Shown here: positions 1 to 5,338 of the stretch, piece by piece
How the letters are laid out: every line of letters starts with the position of its first letter
How positions within the stretch are numbered: position 1 is the first letter of the stretch
DNA from: Prevotellaceae bacterium
Lineage (GTDB): Bacteria; Bacteroidota; Bacteroidia; Bacteroidales; UBA932
Length of the DNA stretch: 5,429 nt
Direction of reading: 5' to 3'
NCBI GenBank assembly: GCA_031258915.1
Contig: JAIRMD010000250.1
Coordinates: forward strand, 1 to 5,429
Notes under the pieces: generated by a model
Database searches by the model: none
Seen by the model: only the letters and a program-made list of their open reading frames with translations
What the model was told of the DNA's origin: nothing
Position numbers and translations under genes: made by a program

Positions 1-130
1 GAACCCAGTACAGCATATCCTTGATGTAGCGGTGCAGCTGAGACCCCACAAGGCGTTCGGCGGGGGGAAGCATGTAGTGGTACTCCGGATTACATGGCCC
101 TGTAGTATTAAAAAAATGACGCCTGCTCAT
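1..130 (-). CDS. AAA/P-loop ATPase, N-terminal 43 residues (runs off left edge)
   Basis: The reverse strand opens with ATG at 130 and stays open to the edge, giving 43 codons plus one base. The peptide starts MSRRHFFNTTGPCNPEYHYM, continues with LPPAERL and ends at YIKDMLYWV. From memory, the block 'FFNT-GPCNP--HYMLP---RL' is the hallmark start of a large family of Bacteroidota and other bacterial AAA-like ATPases, usually near 500 residues, in which a Walker A loop of the form HAPRQTGKTT follows soon after. That loop is beyond the edge, so ATP binding is inferred from the family. An in-frame TAA lies three codons upstream of the ATG, so no earlier start is possible. The family's role is unclear; members are often multi-copy and accessory. 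A well-formed promoter lies upstream (184-215), so it is probably transcribed alone. I am fairly sure of the family and unsure of the function. Confidence 0.78.
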   Translation of the reverse strand, partial: MSRRHFFNTTGPCNPEYHYMLPPAERLVGSQLHRYIKDMLYWV

Positions 131-183
131 GCCATATTAATTTTATTTTCCATGCCATAGTATCTCCATTTTAATTATGGATA

Positions 184-215
184 CAAAAATACGACTTTAA
201 ATTCAAACGACAAAA
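184..215 (-). promoter_or_regulatory. Bacteroidota-type promoter of the AAA ATPase gene
   Basis: Read on the reverse strand, TTTTG (215-211) is followed by exactly 19 bases and then TATTTTTG (191-184). This matches the vegetative Bacteroidota promoter TTTG-N19-21-TAnnTTTG in every fixed position. Transcription should begin a few bases past 184, leaving a leader of about 50 bases before the ATG at 130. No Shine-Dalgarno sequence is visible in that leader, which is usual for the phylum. Confidence 0.62.
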
Positions 216-248
216 TTAAGTGGGATGCAATACCTCAAGGAAGCGTCC

Positions 249-377
249 TTAATCTCCAATCACAATTCTCCCGACCCTGCCTTTTCCCAGCAGCATAAGG
301 TAGGCTCCGGGCGGCAGGCAGCTAATTTGTACGTGGAGACAGATCAACCCAAACAGGATTAAAGCTATGGGATAAGG
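249..377 (-). pseudogene. Orphan type IX secretion C-terminal sorting tail (gene relic)
   Basis: On the reverse strand a short open stretch, entered after a TAA at 380-378, ends at a TAA at 251-249. Its last part reads HVQISC, then LPPGAYLMLLGKGR, and closes with RIVIGD before the stop. This fits the end of a type A type IX secretion sorting domain: a 'd-s-LPpGvYll' turn, a basic stretch, and a final short hydrophobic strand. No start codon or passenger domain is attached. The residues before about position 345 do not look like the rest of such a domain. In the next frame the peptide VWVDLS occurs just upstream, which also suits this domain and hints at a frameshift near 335. I read it as the surviving tail of a degraded surface or secreted protein. 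The family match is by eye only. Confidence 0.5.
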
Positions 378-529
378 TTAAGGATGTGTCAATAAATGTT
401 TTTACTTCCGATTGTTGGAAAAGCTACGAAGAATTTGTATCATCGGCAAAGCATATTCAATTGCTACGGTATCATATTTTGAGGATTAATGCTAAACAGC
501 GGATATAGCCCGCCCCACCTACACCACCA

Positions 530-670
530 TCACGATAGCCAACACACAAACGGGTTATGGCTACGCCGCTGTTGACACGAAAACACCGCATTCATAGGAA
601 AAAGAAGTGACGGGGTGCTGGGAGAAAACGTCAGCAGCGCCCCAAAAAGAATTAACCGAAAGTTTTTCAT
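530..670 (-). pseudogene. Signal-peptide-like start of a broken gene (46 codons)
   Basis: A reverse-strand frame from ATG at 670 to TGA at 532-530 encodes a peptide beginning MKNFRLILFGALLTFSPSTP. It has a basic start, a hydrophobic core of about ten residues and then small polar residues, as in a Sec signal peptide. After about residue 25 the peptide becomes arbitrary-looking and it stops at residue 46. No reverse-strand TAnnTTTG promoter is visible within 90 bases upstream. The ATG lies beside the rightward promoter of the neighbouring glycosyltransferase gene. It is on the same strand as the sorting tail at 377-249, upstream of it and in a different frame, so the two may be the start and end of one decayed gene. 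Chance is a real alternative. The stretch 380-530 between them shows only short broken frames. Confidence 0.25.
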
Positions 671-679
671 TTTGCGCAC

Positions 680-710
680 TTGCAAATCTCGTGATTTTCG
701 TATAAGTTTG
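680..710 (+). promoter_or_regulatory. Bacteroidota-type promoter of the GT9 gene
   Basis: TTG at 680-682 is followed by 20 bases and TAAGTTTG at 703-710, a full match to TTG-N17-23-TAnnTTTG. Transcription should start near 715, giving a leader of about 65 bases that is very A-rich (two long A runs). The only leader structure seen is a 7-bp inverted repeat with arms 719-725 and 755-761. Confidence 0.58.
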
Positions 711-782
711 TTGCCCCGTTGAAGCAAAAAAAGATGCGTATAAAGAAAGCGCAAGCTTCAAAAAAAAACGGACGATACTTGC

Positions 783-1742
783 ATGAAAATTTTGCTGATA
801 CAAACGGCCTTTATTGGCGATGTGGTGCTTGCCACGCCGCTGGTTGAGAAGCTGCACCGCTTTTACCCCAGCGCTCAGGTTGACGTAATGCTGCGCAAGG
901 GCAACGAGGGGTTGCTTGCGGGCAATCCGCACGTGGGTAAGCTGTGGATTTGGGACAAAAAGCGGAAGAAGTACCGCCACCTTTTTGCGCTGCTGCGCAG
1001 GGTGCGCCGCGAGCGCTACGATGTGGTAGTTAACCTGCAACGGTTTGCAGGCACAGGCTTGTTTAGCGTGCTGGCGGGGGCAAAAAACGTTGTGGGGTTT
1101 GGCAAAAACCCGCTGTCGCTCCTGTACAACAGGCGGGTGGAGCACCAGATAGGCAGCGGGCTGCATGAGGTGCAGCGCAATCTTTGCCTCATTGCCCACC
1201 TCACCGACGAAGCGTTTGAAATGCCCAAGCTCTATCCACAGCCGAGCGACTTTGAAAGCGTCGAAAAGCTCAAGGCTAAGCCCTACGCTACCATTTCGCC
1301 GGCCTCGGTGTGGTTTACCAAGCAGCTGCCCGCCAAAAAGTGGGCGGAGGTTATCGCGCTCATTGGCGCGGACAAAACCGTATACCTGCTCGGCGCCAAG
1401 GGAGATGTTGCCACCTGCGAGCAGCTCGTGGAGCAAAGCGGAGGTCGCGCCGTAAACCTCGCCGGGCAGCTCAGCCTTTTACAGTCGGCAGCGCTCATGC
1501 GCGATGCCACCATGAACTACGTGAACGATTCGGCCCCCATGCACCTCGCGTCGGCTATGAATGCGCCTACCACCGCCTTTTTTTGCAGCACAACGCCCGC
1601 CTTTGGCTTTGGCCCGCTTGCGCAGAACGCTCGCGTGGTAGAGGCTACGCCGTCCCCCGCCTGCCGTCCGTGCGGGCTGCACGGCTACAAAGCCTGCCGC
1701 AAAGGGCATTTCTGCTGCGCGTACGGTATAGCAATTCAATGA
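783..1742 (+). CDS. Glycosyltransferase family 9 (ADP-heptose:LPS heptosyltransferase-like)
   Basis: The gene encodes 319 residues, close to the 320-350 usual for family GT9 (WaaC/WaaF type), which transfer a sugar from a nucleotide donor to a growing surface glycan at the inner face of the cytoplasmic membrane. The N-terminal Rossmann half starts KILLIQTAFIGDVVLATPL. Asp13 in the G-D pair is at the position of the catalytic base of E. coli WaaC. The C-terminal donor-binding half shows SPASVWFTKQLP (172-183), with Lys180 as the likely donor-contacting lysine, and NDSAPMHLASA (248-258), the family's 'NDSg-mH-A' motif. A cysteine cluster (C294, C297, C305, C311, C312) closes the protein, as in many Bacteroidota members. 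There is no signal peptide. It has its own promoter and terminator and is a single-gene unit converging on plsY. Many Bacteroidota lack heptose in LPS, so donor and acceptor stay open and no gene symbol is given. Confidence 0.9.
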   Translation: MKILLIQTAFIGDVVLATPLVEKLHRFYPSAQVDVMLRKGNEGLLAGNPHVGKLWIWDKKRKKYRHLFALLRRVRRERYDVVVNLQRFAGTGLFSVLAGAKNVVGFGKNPLSLLYNRRVEHQIGSGLHEVQRNLCLIAHLTDEAFEMPKLYPQPSDFESVEKLKAKPYATISPASVWFTKQLPAKKWAEVIALIGADKTVYLLGAKGDVATCEQLVEQSGGRAVNLAGQLSLLQSAALMRDATMNYVNDSAPMHLASAMNAPTTAFFCSTTPAFGFGPLAQNARVVEATPSPACRPCGLHGYKACRKGHFCCAYGIAIQ

Positions 1743-1751
1743 TTCCCCACC

Positions 1752-1774
1752 AAGCTGCTTCAGCTTTTCTTTTT
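1752..1774 (+). terminator. Intrinsic terminator of the GT9 gene, inside the end of plsY
   Basis: AAGCTG (1752-1757), a CTT triloop and CAGCTT (1761-1766) form a perfect 6-bp hairpin, followed by TTCTTTTT (1767-1774). It begins nine bases after the GT9 stop codon. The opposite strand has no T-run after the hairpin, so it works only rightward. The sequence overlaps the stop codon and last codons of plsY. Confidence 0.6.
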
Positions 1775-2407
1775 GAATGAAGTTTTCGGTTCGGTGCCGC
1801 TTAGCAGCCGCCGAATGTTTTTGCGGTGCGTGTAAAACAGCAGCAGGCAGGCAAAAATTACAAAAATCCGAATGGAGAGCTTCGGCTCGCGCAGCAAAAA
1901 GATAACAACGGGCGGAAAGGATAGCCCTGCGCATAGAGAGCCAAGCGATACGTACCGCGTAGCGGCAAAAACAGCGGCAAAAACGCCTAAGGCTACCAGC
2001 GCACCAACCGGCTGTATGGCAATGGCTACGCCTAAGGTGGTGGCAACGCCCTTGCCTCCCCTAAATCCTGCAAACACCGGATACATGTGCCCAACAACCG
2101 CCAGCAGCCCGCATGCGATTTTTACTACGCCAAAAAACTCGGCGCTACGGTCAACTCCCGGCACGAGGTAGGCCGCCAGCACCGCCAGCAGGCCTTTGAG
2201 CGTATCAACCGCAAAAACGGGGATAGCGGCCTTTGCCCCCAGCACGCGGAGCACGTTGGTGGTGCCGGCATTGCCGCTGCCATGCTCGCGCACGTCAACG
2301 CCGTAAAGTAGCTTCCCAATCCATACGGCGCTGGGGATAGACCCAAGTAAATAGGCTGCTGCTCCTAAAGCAATAAACTCCATAAAGATTTCAGATTCTA
2401 AACTCAT
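1760..2407 (-). CDS. plsY: Acyl-phosphate:glycerol-3-phosphate acyltransferase PlsY
   Basis: PlsY is an inner-membrane enzyme that transfers an acyl chain from acyl-phosphate to glycerol-3-phosphate, making lysophosphatidic acid, the first acylation in bacterial phospholipid synthesis. All three family motifs are present in this 215-residue protein: GSIPS (22-26) with Lys32; the phosphate-binding loop HGSGNAGTTN (42-51) with R54 and G57; and GHMYPVF (106-112) leading to FRGGKGVAT (115-123). Several hydrophobic segments fit the five-helix topology. The end has the usual HRKNIRRLLSGTE block and then a lysine-rich tail. I chose the ATG at 2407 because it overlaps the upstream amidohydrolase stop as ATGA, implying translational coupling, and gives a normal length. 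ATGs at 2428 and 2383 are also in frame. It lies last in the leftward operon. No terminator is visible on its own strand, so its message may run antisense into the GT9 gene. Confidence 0.96.
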   Translation of the reverse strand: MSLESEIFMEFIALGAAAYLLGSIPSAVWIGKLLYGVDVREHGSGNAGTTNVLRVLGAKAAIPVFAVDTLKGLLAVLAAYLVPGVDRSAEFFGVVKIACGLLAVVGHMYPVFAGFRGGKGVATTLGVAIAIQPVGALVALGVFAAVFAATRYVSLGSLCAGLSFPPVVIFLLREPKLSIRIFVIFACLLLFYTHRKNIRRLLSGTEPKTSFKKKS

Positions 2408-3612
2408 ATAGCTTCTTTTCCCCTGCAAATATAGGCATTTTTTTTGGTAAGCAAGCGCGATTTTGTTTCAGGCGTAAGCTTTAGCTTGTCAAGGTCAAGG
2501 TTGGAGAGTAGCACTACGCCCGGTCGCTTGCCTTTGTCGAGCGAGCCAAGGGTGCGCTCCAGCCCCAGCGCCGCTGCGCCGCCAAGGGTAGCCCACCGCA
2601 GCGTTTCGCTCAGCGGAATATCAGGGAAGCGCTCAGCAAGGAGCTTGAGCTCGTCCAGCAGGTTGAGGCTTGCGTTGGAGGCGAGGCTATCGGTGCCAAG
2701 GGCAATGCTGGCGCCCTTGGCTCGCAGCATTTGCAGCGGCGGCAGGGCATGCTCAATGTACAGGTTGGACGAAGGGCACAGCACCCACGAAATATTTTTG
2801 CAGCACGCCGCCGCCGCGTCGTAGTCGTCGGGGGAGGTGAAGGTGTTGTGCACCAGCAGCAGCCTCTGCACCCCGGCAGCGTGCTGCAGGGTGTGGTAGA
2901 TGGAGGATTTGCCGGTGGGCGGTGCCGGAGTTAGCCCTATGGCCGTAAGCAGGTCGCGCAGCGCTCCCCTACCCTCCTCAAAGAGCAGGTTCTCCTCGCG
3001 GCTCTCCTGGTTGTGCACGCTCCAGCTGCCGCTCTGCGCCGCAAGCGCAGCGTACATTTCGGGCAGCGTTGAGTACGGCGCGTGCGGGGTTAGCGAGGCA
3101 CTCAAGCCGAGCTTTGCCGCCTCCTCCGCCAGCAGGAGCGCCGAGCGCACGCCGTGCTCAATGTCCTCACGGCGCAGGCCAAGCCGCTCAATGAAGGTAT
3201 GGTAAAAAACAGGGCTGTGCGCCTTAACCTCAAAGGTTAGTCCGCGGTTGGAGACATCGCCTACGGCAACCGTGCCGCCGGCGTGCAGCTGCGCGTCGGC
3301 AAGGCTGGCGGCGCGTAGCGCCTGCTCGCCGGGAAAGGCATCGCGGTGCGCGGCAACGCAGGAGATAAACCCCGCCAGACCGGTGCGCTGCGGCGCCACG
3401 CCTCTAAGGTGCGAGAGCTCAAGGTGGCAGTGCGCGTTGACGAAACCGGGCGCAAGCGCACCGCTGTAAAACTCCACGCCCTCGCTCTCCTGAAGCTCCC
3501 CGTAGGGCGCAGAGAGGTTGAGCACCTCGCCGTCATCTCCAAGGGTGAGGATGCCGTTGCGGACAGGCGGACGGCTTACCGGAAGTACATAGTGGGCTGC
3601 AATTTTTCGCAT
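2404..3612 (-). CDS. Metal-dependent amidohydrolase (MtaD/SsnA or aminodeoxyfutalosine deaminase-like)
   Basis: This 402-residue cytoplasmic protein carries the full active-site set of the cyclic-amidine deaminase branch of the amidohydrolase superfamily. The metal-binding HCH (61-63) sits in the segment APGFVNAHCHLELSHLRG. His177 lies in TPHAPYS. His200 and Glu203 lie in SVHNQES. His255 is in LVHNTF, and Asp308 is in GTDSLASN. The order and spacing match those known for the adenosine/SAH-type deaminase TM0936, so one catalytic divalent metal and hydrolytic deamination of a purine-like ring are expected. The 'CPSSNLYIE...LPPL' and 'GTDSLASN' blocks are typical of an uncharacterised Bacteroidota clade. 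Aminodeoxyfutalosine (a menaquinone precursor), SAH/methylthioadenosine and guanine are all possible substrates; the sequence does not decide. Start at 3612: no Shine-Dalgarno is seen, but the N-terminal beta segment is complete. It follows the lipoprotein gene by 42 bases and overlaps plsY by 4. Confidence 0.88.
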   Translation of the reverse strand: MRKIAAHYVLPVSRPPVRNGILTLGDDGEVLNLSAPYGELQESEGVEFYSGALAPGFVNAHCHLELSHLRGVAPQRTGLAGFISCVAAHRDAFPGEQALRAASLADAQLHAGGTVAVGDVSNRGLTFEVKAHSPVFYHTFIERLGLRREDIEHGVRSALLLAEEAAKLGLSASLTPHAPYSTLPEMYAALAAQSGSWSVHNQESREENLLFEEGRGALRDLLTAIGLTPAPPTGKSSIYHTLQHAAGVQRLLLVHNTFTSPDDYDAAAACCKNISWVLCPSSNLYIEHALPPLQMLRAKGASIALGTDSLASNASLNLLDELKLLAERFPDIPLSETLRWATLGGAAALGLERTLGSLDKGKRPGVVLLSNLDLDKLKLTPETKSRLLTKKNAYICRGKEAI

Positions 3613-3654
3613 TGATACGAGCTGCTATCGAAGATTGTACAGGATGGGGCATTG

Positions 3655-4521
3655 CTACCACAGCCCCTCGTCCGTTGGCAAGGGGCGCCGTGCGCCAATA
3701 GCGGAAACCCTCGCAGGTGGCGATGCGCTAACATCCGCATACTCTTTGGCGGAGGGCAGGTGTTCGCCGTCGCCGCCGTAGGGCAGGAAGCGCAGCATGA
3801 TATTCCTGACAGCGGCGTGGCGGGTCGTCCCGCCCAGCGAATCGCTGTCGCAGCTGAGGATATAGCCGCGCACGTGGGTTGCGGCCTTATCGCGGTTGGC
3901 AATGGCGAGCGAGTAGTCCTTCCCCGCCTCGTCGCGCTGCACCTCCCGCTCTACCTGTAGCAGCGCCGAGTCGCCTGCCGCATCGTACAGGTACATGGTC
4001 ATGCGCGGGCGGTTTACCGAATCGGCGCTGTGGAGCGTAATGTTTGCCTCCAGAATGTACTCACCCAAACCCTCCACCGGAACGGAAAACGGCAAGCGCG
4101 AGGTATCCCCGTCGCTGGGGAACGTCCACTCGGACTTTTCCGTCCAGCGGTTTTGCTGCCTGTGCAGCGCTTCCACCTTGCTGCGAGCGCTACGCTGAAG
4201 CTTCTCCAGCCGCTCGTTGACCTTGTCGTACAGCTTCGTAACCCGATCCTTTGAGCTGCCGTAGCGCGCCAGCGTGCCGTACAGCTGCTCGACGGTGTAG
4301 CCATACCTGTCCAGCACAGCCATGTATATTGCCGTGGAGTCGGTTGCCCACAGGGTGTGCCCCGAAGCGCGGGTTGATTCCAGCACAGCGTCAGCCAGGT
4401 GCATCTCCGCCAGTATCCTGACCAGCTTACGCTCAGGGATATTTTTTTCGTCTCCGCACGCTACCGTAGCGAGGGAAAAAATCAACCCCAAAAAAGTAAG
4501 GTGTAAAAATCGCATACGCAT
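3655..4521 (-). CDS. DUF4296 lipoprotein with an extra C-terminal domain
   Basis: The 288-residue product starts with a lipoprotein signal: basic MRMR, a hydrophobic core, then LATVAC with Cys22 as the likely lipidated residue, followed by GDEK. The acidic residues after the cysteine could act as an outer-membrane or surface sorting signal, though weakly. Residues about 28-110 match the DUF4296 pattern as I know it: IPERKLVRILAEMHLADAVL near the start, then RYGYTVEQLY (72-81) and a basic/acidic helix LYDKVNERLEKL (97-108). DUF4296 has no known function and is essentially a Bacteroidota envelope domain. Residues about 125-255 form a separate beta-rich segment with alternating hydrophobic residues, perhaps a jelly-roll-like module; I do not recognise it. 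The last 35 residues are rich in Pro, Ala and Arg and look disordered. A second ATG at 4515 would shorten the signal by two residues. It is the first gene of the operon. Confidence 0.85.
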   Translation of the reverse strand: MRMRFLHLTFLGLIFSLATVACGDEKNIPERKLVRILAEMHLADAVLESTRASGHTLWATDSTAIYMAVLDRYGYTVEQLYGTLARYGSSKDRVTKLYDKVNERLEKLQRSARSKVEALHRQQNRWTEKSEWTFPSDGDTSRLPFSVPVEGLGEYILEANITLHSADSVNRPRMTMYLYDAAGDSALLQVEREVQRDEAGKDYSLAIANRDKAATHVRGYILSCDSDSLGGTTRHAAVRNIMLRFLPYGGDGEHLPSAKEYADVSASPPARVSAIGARRPLPTDEGLW

Positions 4522-4597
4522 AAATTCAGCCGTTTCTTCGGGACAGGCTATTTTTGAGATTTCTCAATGCATGTCAACTCATTCAAGTACATCGCGG

Positions 4598-4629
4598 CAA
4601 ATTTACCTGAAATTTTTGAGATGTACAAA
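4598..4629 (-). promoter_or_regulatory. Promoter of the lipoprotein-amidohydrolase-plsY operon
   Basis: On the reverse strand TTTG (4629-4626), 20 bases, and TAAATTTG (4605-4598) match the Bacteroidota consensus completely. The start of transcription would fall near 4592, giving a leader of about 70 bases. The next two genes follow at +42 and -4 bases with no other promoter or terminator seen, so this promoter can drive all three. An inverted repeat (4627-4657) covers the -33 box. Confidence 0.62.
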
Positions 4630-4657
4630 TGCACTCCATTTAAAAGAGGGTGCATTT
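4627..4657. repeat. Inverted repeat on the -33 box, possible operator
   Basis: AAATGCAC (4627-4634) and GTGCATTT (4650-4657) are perfect 8-bp inverted arms separated by 15 bases. A further G-T and C-G pair can form inside. The left arm includes three of the four bases of the operon's -33 element. Such two-fold symmetry on a promoter suits a dimeric regulator, but no regulator gene is in the window and chance is possible in AT-rich DNA. Confidence 0.35.
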
Positions 4658-4689
4658 CAAGTTGTCGCATTTAAGAACGCAGGCAACGC

Positions 4690-4747
4690 GGATTTACGCA
4701 GATTTTTTTCATCTGCGTAAATCCTTAAAATCTGCGCTATCTGTGCG
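4690..4747. repeat. Hairpin plus 'ATCTGCG' units, probable dispersed REP-like repeat
   Basis: GGATTTACGCAGAT (4690-4703) and ATCTGCGTAAATCC (4711-4724) are perfect 14-bp inverted arms around a 7-base T-rich loop. The heptamer ATCTGCG recurs at 4730-4736 and, as ATCTGTGCG, at 4739-4747. Clusters of this 'ATCTGCGTAAATC' wording are familiar to me as intergenic dispersed repeats in Bacteroidota and some other phyla, but copy number cannot be seen here. It is not an intrinsic terminator on either strand, because no T-run directly follows the stem. It lies in the middle of the divergent gap, between the two facing-away promoters. Confidence 0.6.
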
Positions 4748-4790
4748 CCAATTTGCGCGCTATTACAGGCAGGTGATTTTTTTTGCTCTT

Positions 4791-4824
4791 TTTGTACAAC
4801 CAATCGCTTTTATGCTTACCTTTG
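4791..4824 (+). promoter_or_regulatory. Promoter of the cysteine-rich protein gene, nearly touching its ATG
   Basis: TTTG (4791-4794), 22 bases, then TACCTTTG (4817-4824), a full match to the -7 element with spacing at the long end of the accepted range. The ATG is at 4832, only seven bases after the -7 element, so the message would have a leader of only a few bases or none. Confidence 0.5.
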
Positions 4825-4831
4825 CGGCATC

Positions 4832-5284
4832 ATGCTACGAGCTATAAAACATACTGCAAAACATGCTATCGCAGCTGCCCTCTGCCTGCTGGTTACCGGC
4901 GGGGCGGTGGGCGTGCGCTTTTACGTTTCGGCATGTATGCACAGCGGCGACGTGCAGCTGGCGATGGCGCAAAACCACCGCTGCTGCTGTGGCCACAACG
5001 ACGACAGCGCCGCACCCAAAGAGCCTCACAGGGATGGCTACTTTGCCTCTCACGAAGAGGATTGCTGCAAAACATCGTCGCTATCCATCAGCGTAAGCCA
5101 CTTTGAGGTCTCGCAGGCGTGCAAGCTGAGCGTTGACCTGCCTTTTGTTACTACTCCCAGCATACCGCAGCATTTTGTTTGCGCCGGCGGCGGCGGCCTC
5201 ATGGCGGCTGTAGCCCCCGCGCCGCGAATAGCCGATGCCGCTCCTGCGCCCATCATCTACTTGCATGGGCAGCTGAGGTTATGA
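4832..5284 (+). CDS. Small cysteine-rich exported protein, HYC_CC_PP-like
   Basis: The 150-residue product begins with a basic stretch with Lys6 and Lys10 and a hydrophobic segment (about 12-32), a signal peptide or membrane anchor. The region after it has a striking cysteine and histidine pattern: Cys35 in SACMHSGDVQLA, a CCC triplet at 51-53 followed by GH, and a CC pair at 78-79 after two acidic residues. A hydrophobic/Ser segment SLSISVSHFEVS (83-94) and LSVDLPFV follow, and the tail is Ala/Pro-rich. This order (Cys plus 'G-(D/E)-V', CC(C), CC, then a beta segment) resembles the uncharacterised Bacteroidota HYC_CC_PP family, with SAC in place of the usual HYC. The function is unknown; envelope metal binding or thiol chemistry is a guess from the residues. 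The start is supported by the signal peptide and promoter. A second exported protein starts 91 bases after its stop. Confidence 0.75.
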   Translation: MLRAIKHTAKHAIAAALCLLVTGGAVGVRFYVSACMHSGDVQLAMAQNHRCCCGHNDDSAAPKEPHRDGYFASHEEDCCKTSSLSISVSHFEVSQACKLSVDLPFVTTPSIPQHFVCAGGGGLMAAVAPAPRIADAAPAPIIYLHGQLRL

Positions 5285-5304
5285 TAGGCGACGTAAAAAT
5301 TTTT

Positions 5305-5338
5305 GCTTGCCGCACGTAGTAAAGCAAGCCGATTTTTT
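5305..5338 (+). terminator. Possible weak terminator or attenuator
   Basis: GCTTGC (5305-5310) and GCAAGC (5324-5329) can pair as a 6-bp stem with a 13-base loop, followed after three bases by six T residues (5333-5338). It lies 20 bases past the stop of the cysteine-rich gene and 38 bases before the next ATG. The long loop makes it weak, so partial read-through into the next gene is possible. Confidence 0.35.

Noticed and set aside
719..761. TTGAAGC/GCTTCAA inverted repeat in the GT9 leader as a riboswitch or terminator
   Set aside because: It has only seven base pairs across a 29-base A-rich loop, no conserved riboswitch core and no T-run after it.
131..780. Searched for a tRNA, small RNA or CRISPR-like repeats in the left AT-rich gap
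   Set aside because: No cloverleaf, CCA end, regular repeat spacing or strong hairpin was found; only the promoters and the gene relic are supported.
561..1436. Long reverse-strand open frame of 291 codons opposite the GT9 gene
   Set aside because: It is antisense to a gene with clear GT9 motifs, its peptide has no recognisable domain, and its openness follows from the GC-rich codon pattern of the real gene.
1479..1934. Reverse-strand frame of 151 codons spanning the GT9/plsY junction
   Set aside because: It overlaps both well-supported genes, has a low-complexity Arg/Ala-rich product and no promoter.
2408..2428. Longer plsY start at 2428 adding seven residues
   Set aside because: The ATG at 2407 makes an ATGA overlap with the upstream stop and gives a normal PlsY length; the extra residues are not family-like.
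4322..4720. Rightward frame of 132 codons running through the divergent gap
   Set aside because: It is antisense to the lipoprotein start and crosses the operon promoter and the hairpin repeat; the product looks random.
4783..5106. Rightward 107-codon frame overlapping the cysteine-rich gene
   Set aside because: It is a shifted reading of the same DNA with an Arg/Leu-rich product and no signal peptide; the 4832 frame has a signal peptide and an ordered Cys pattern.
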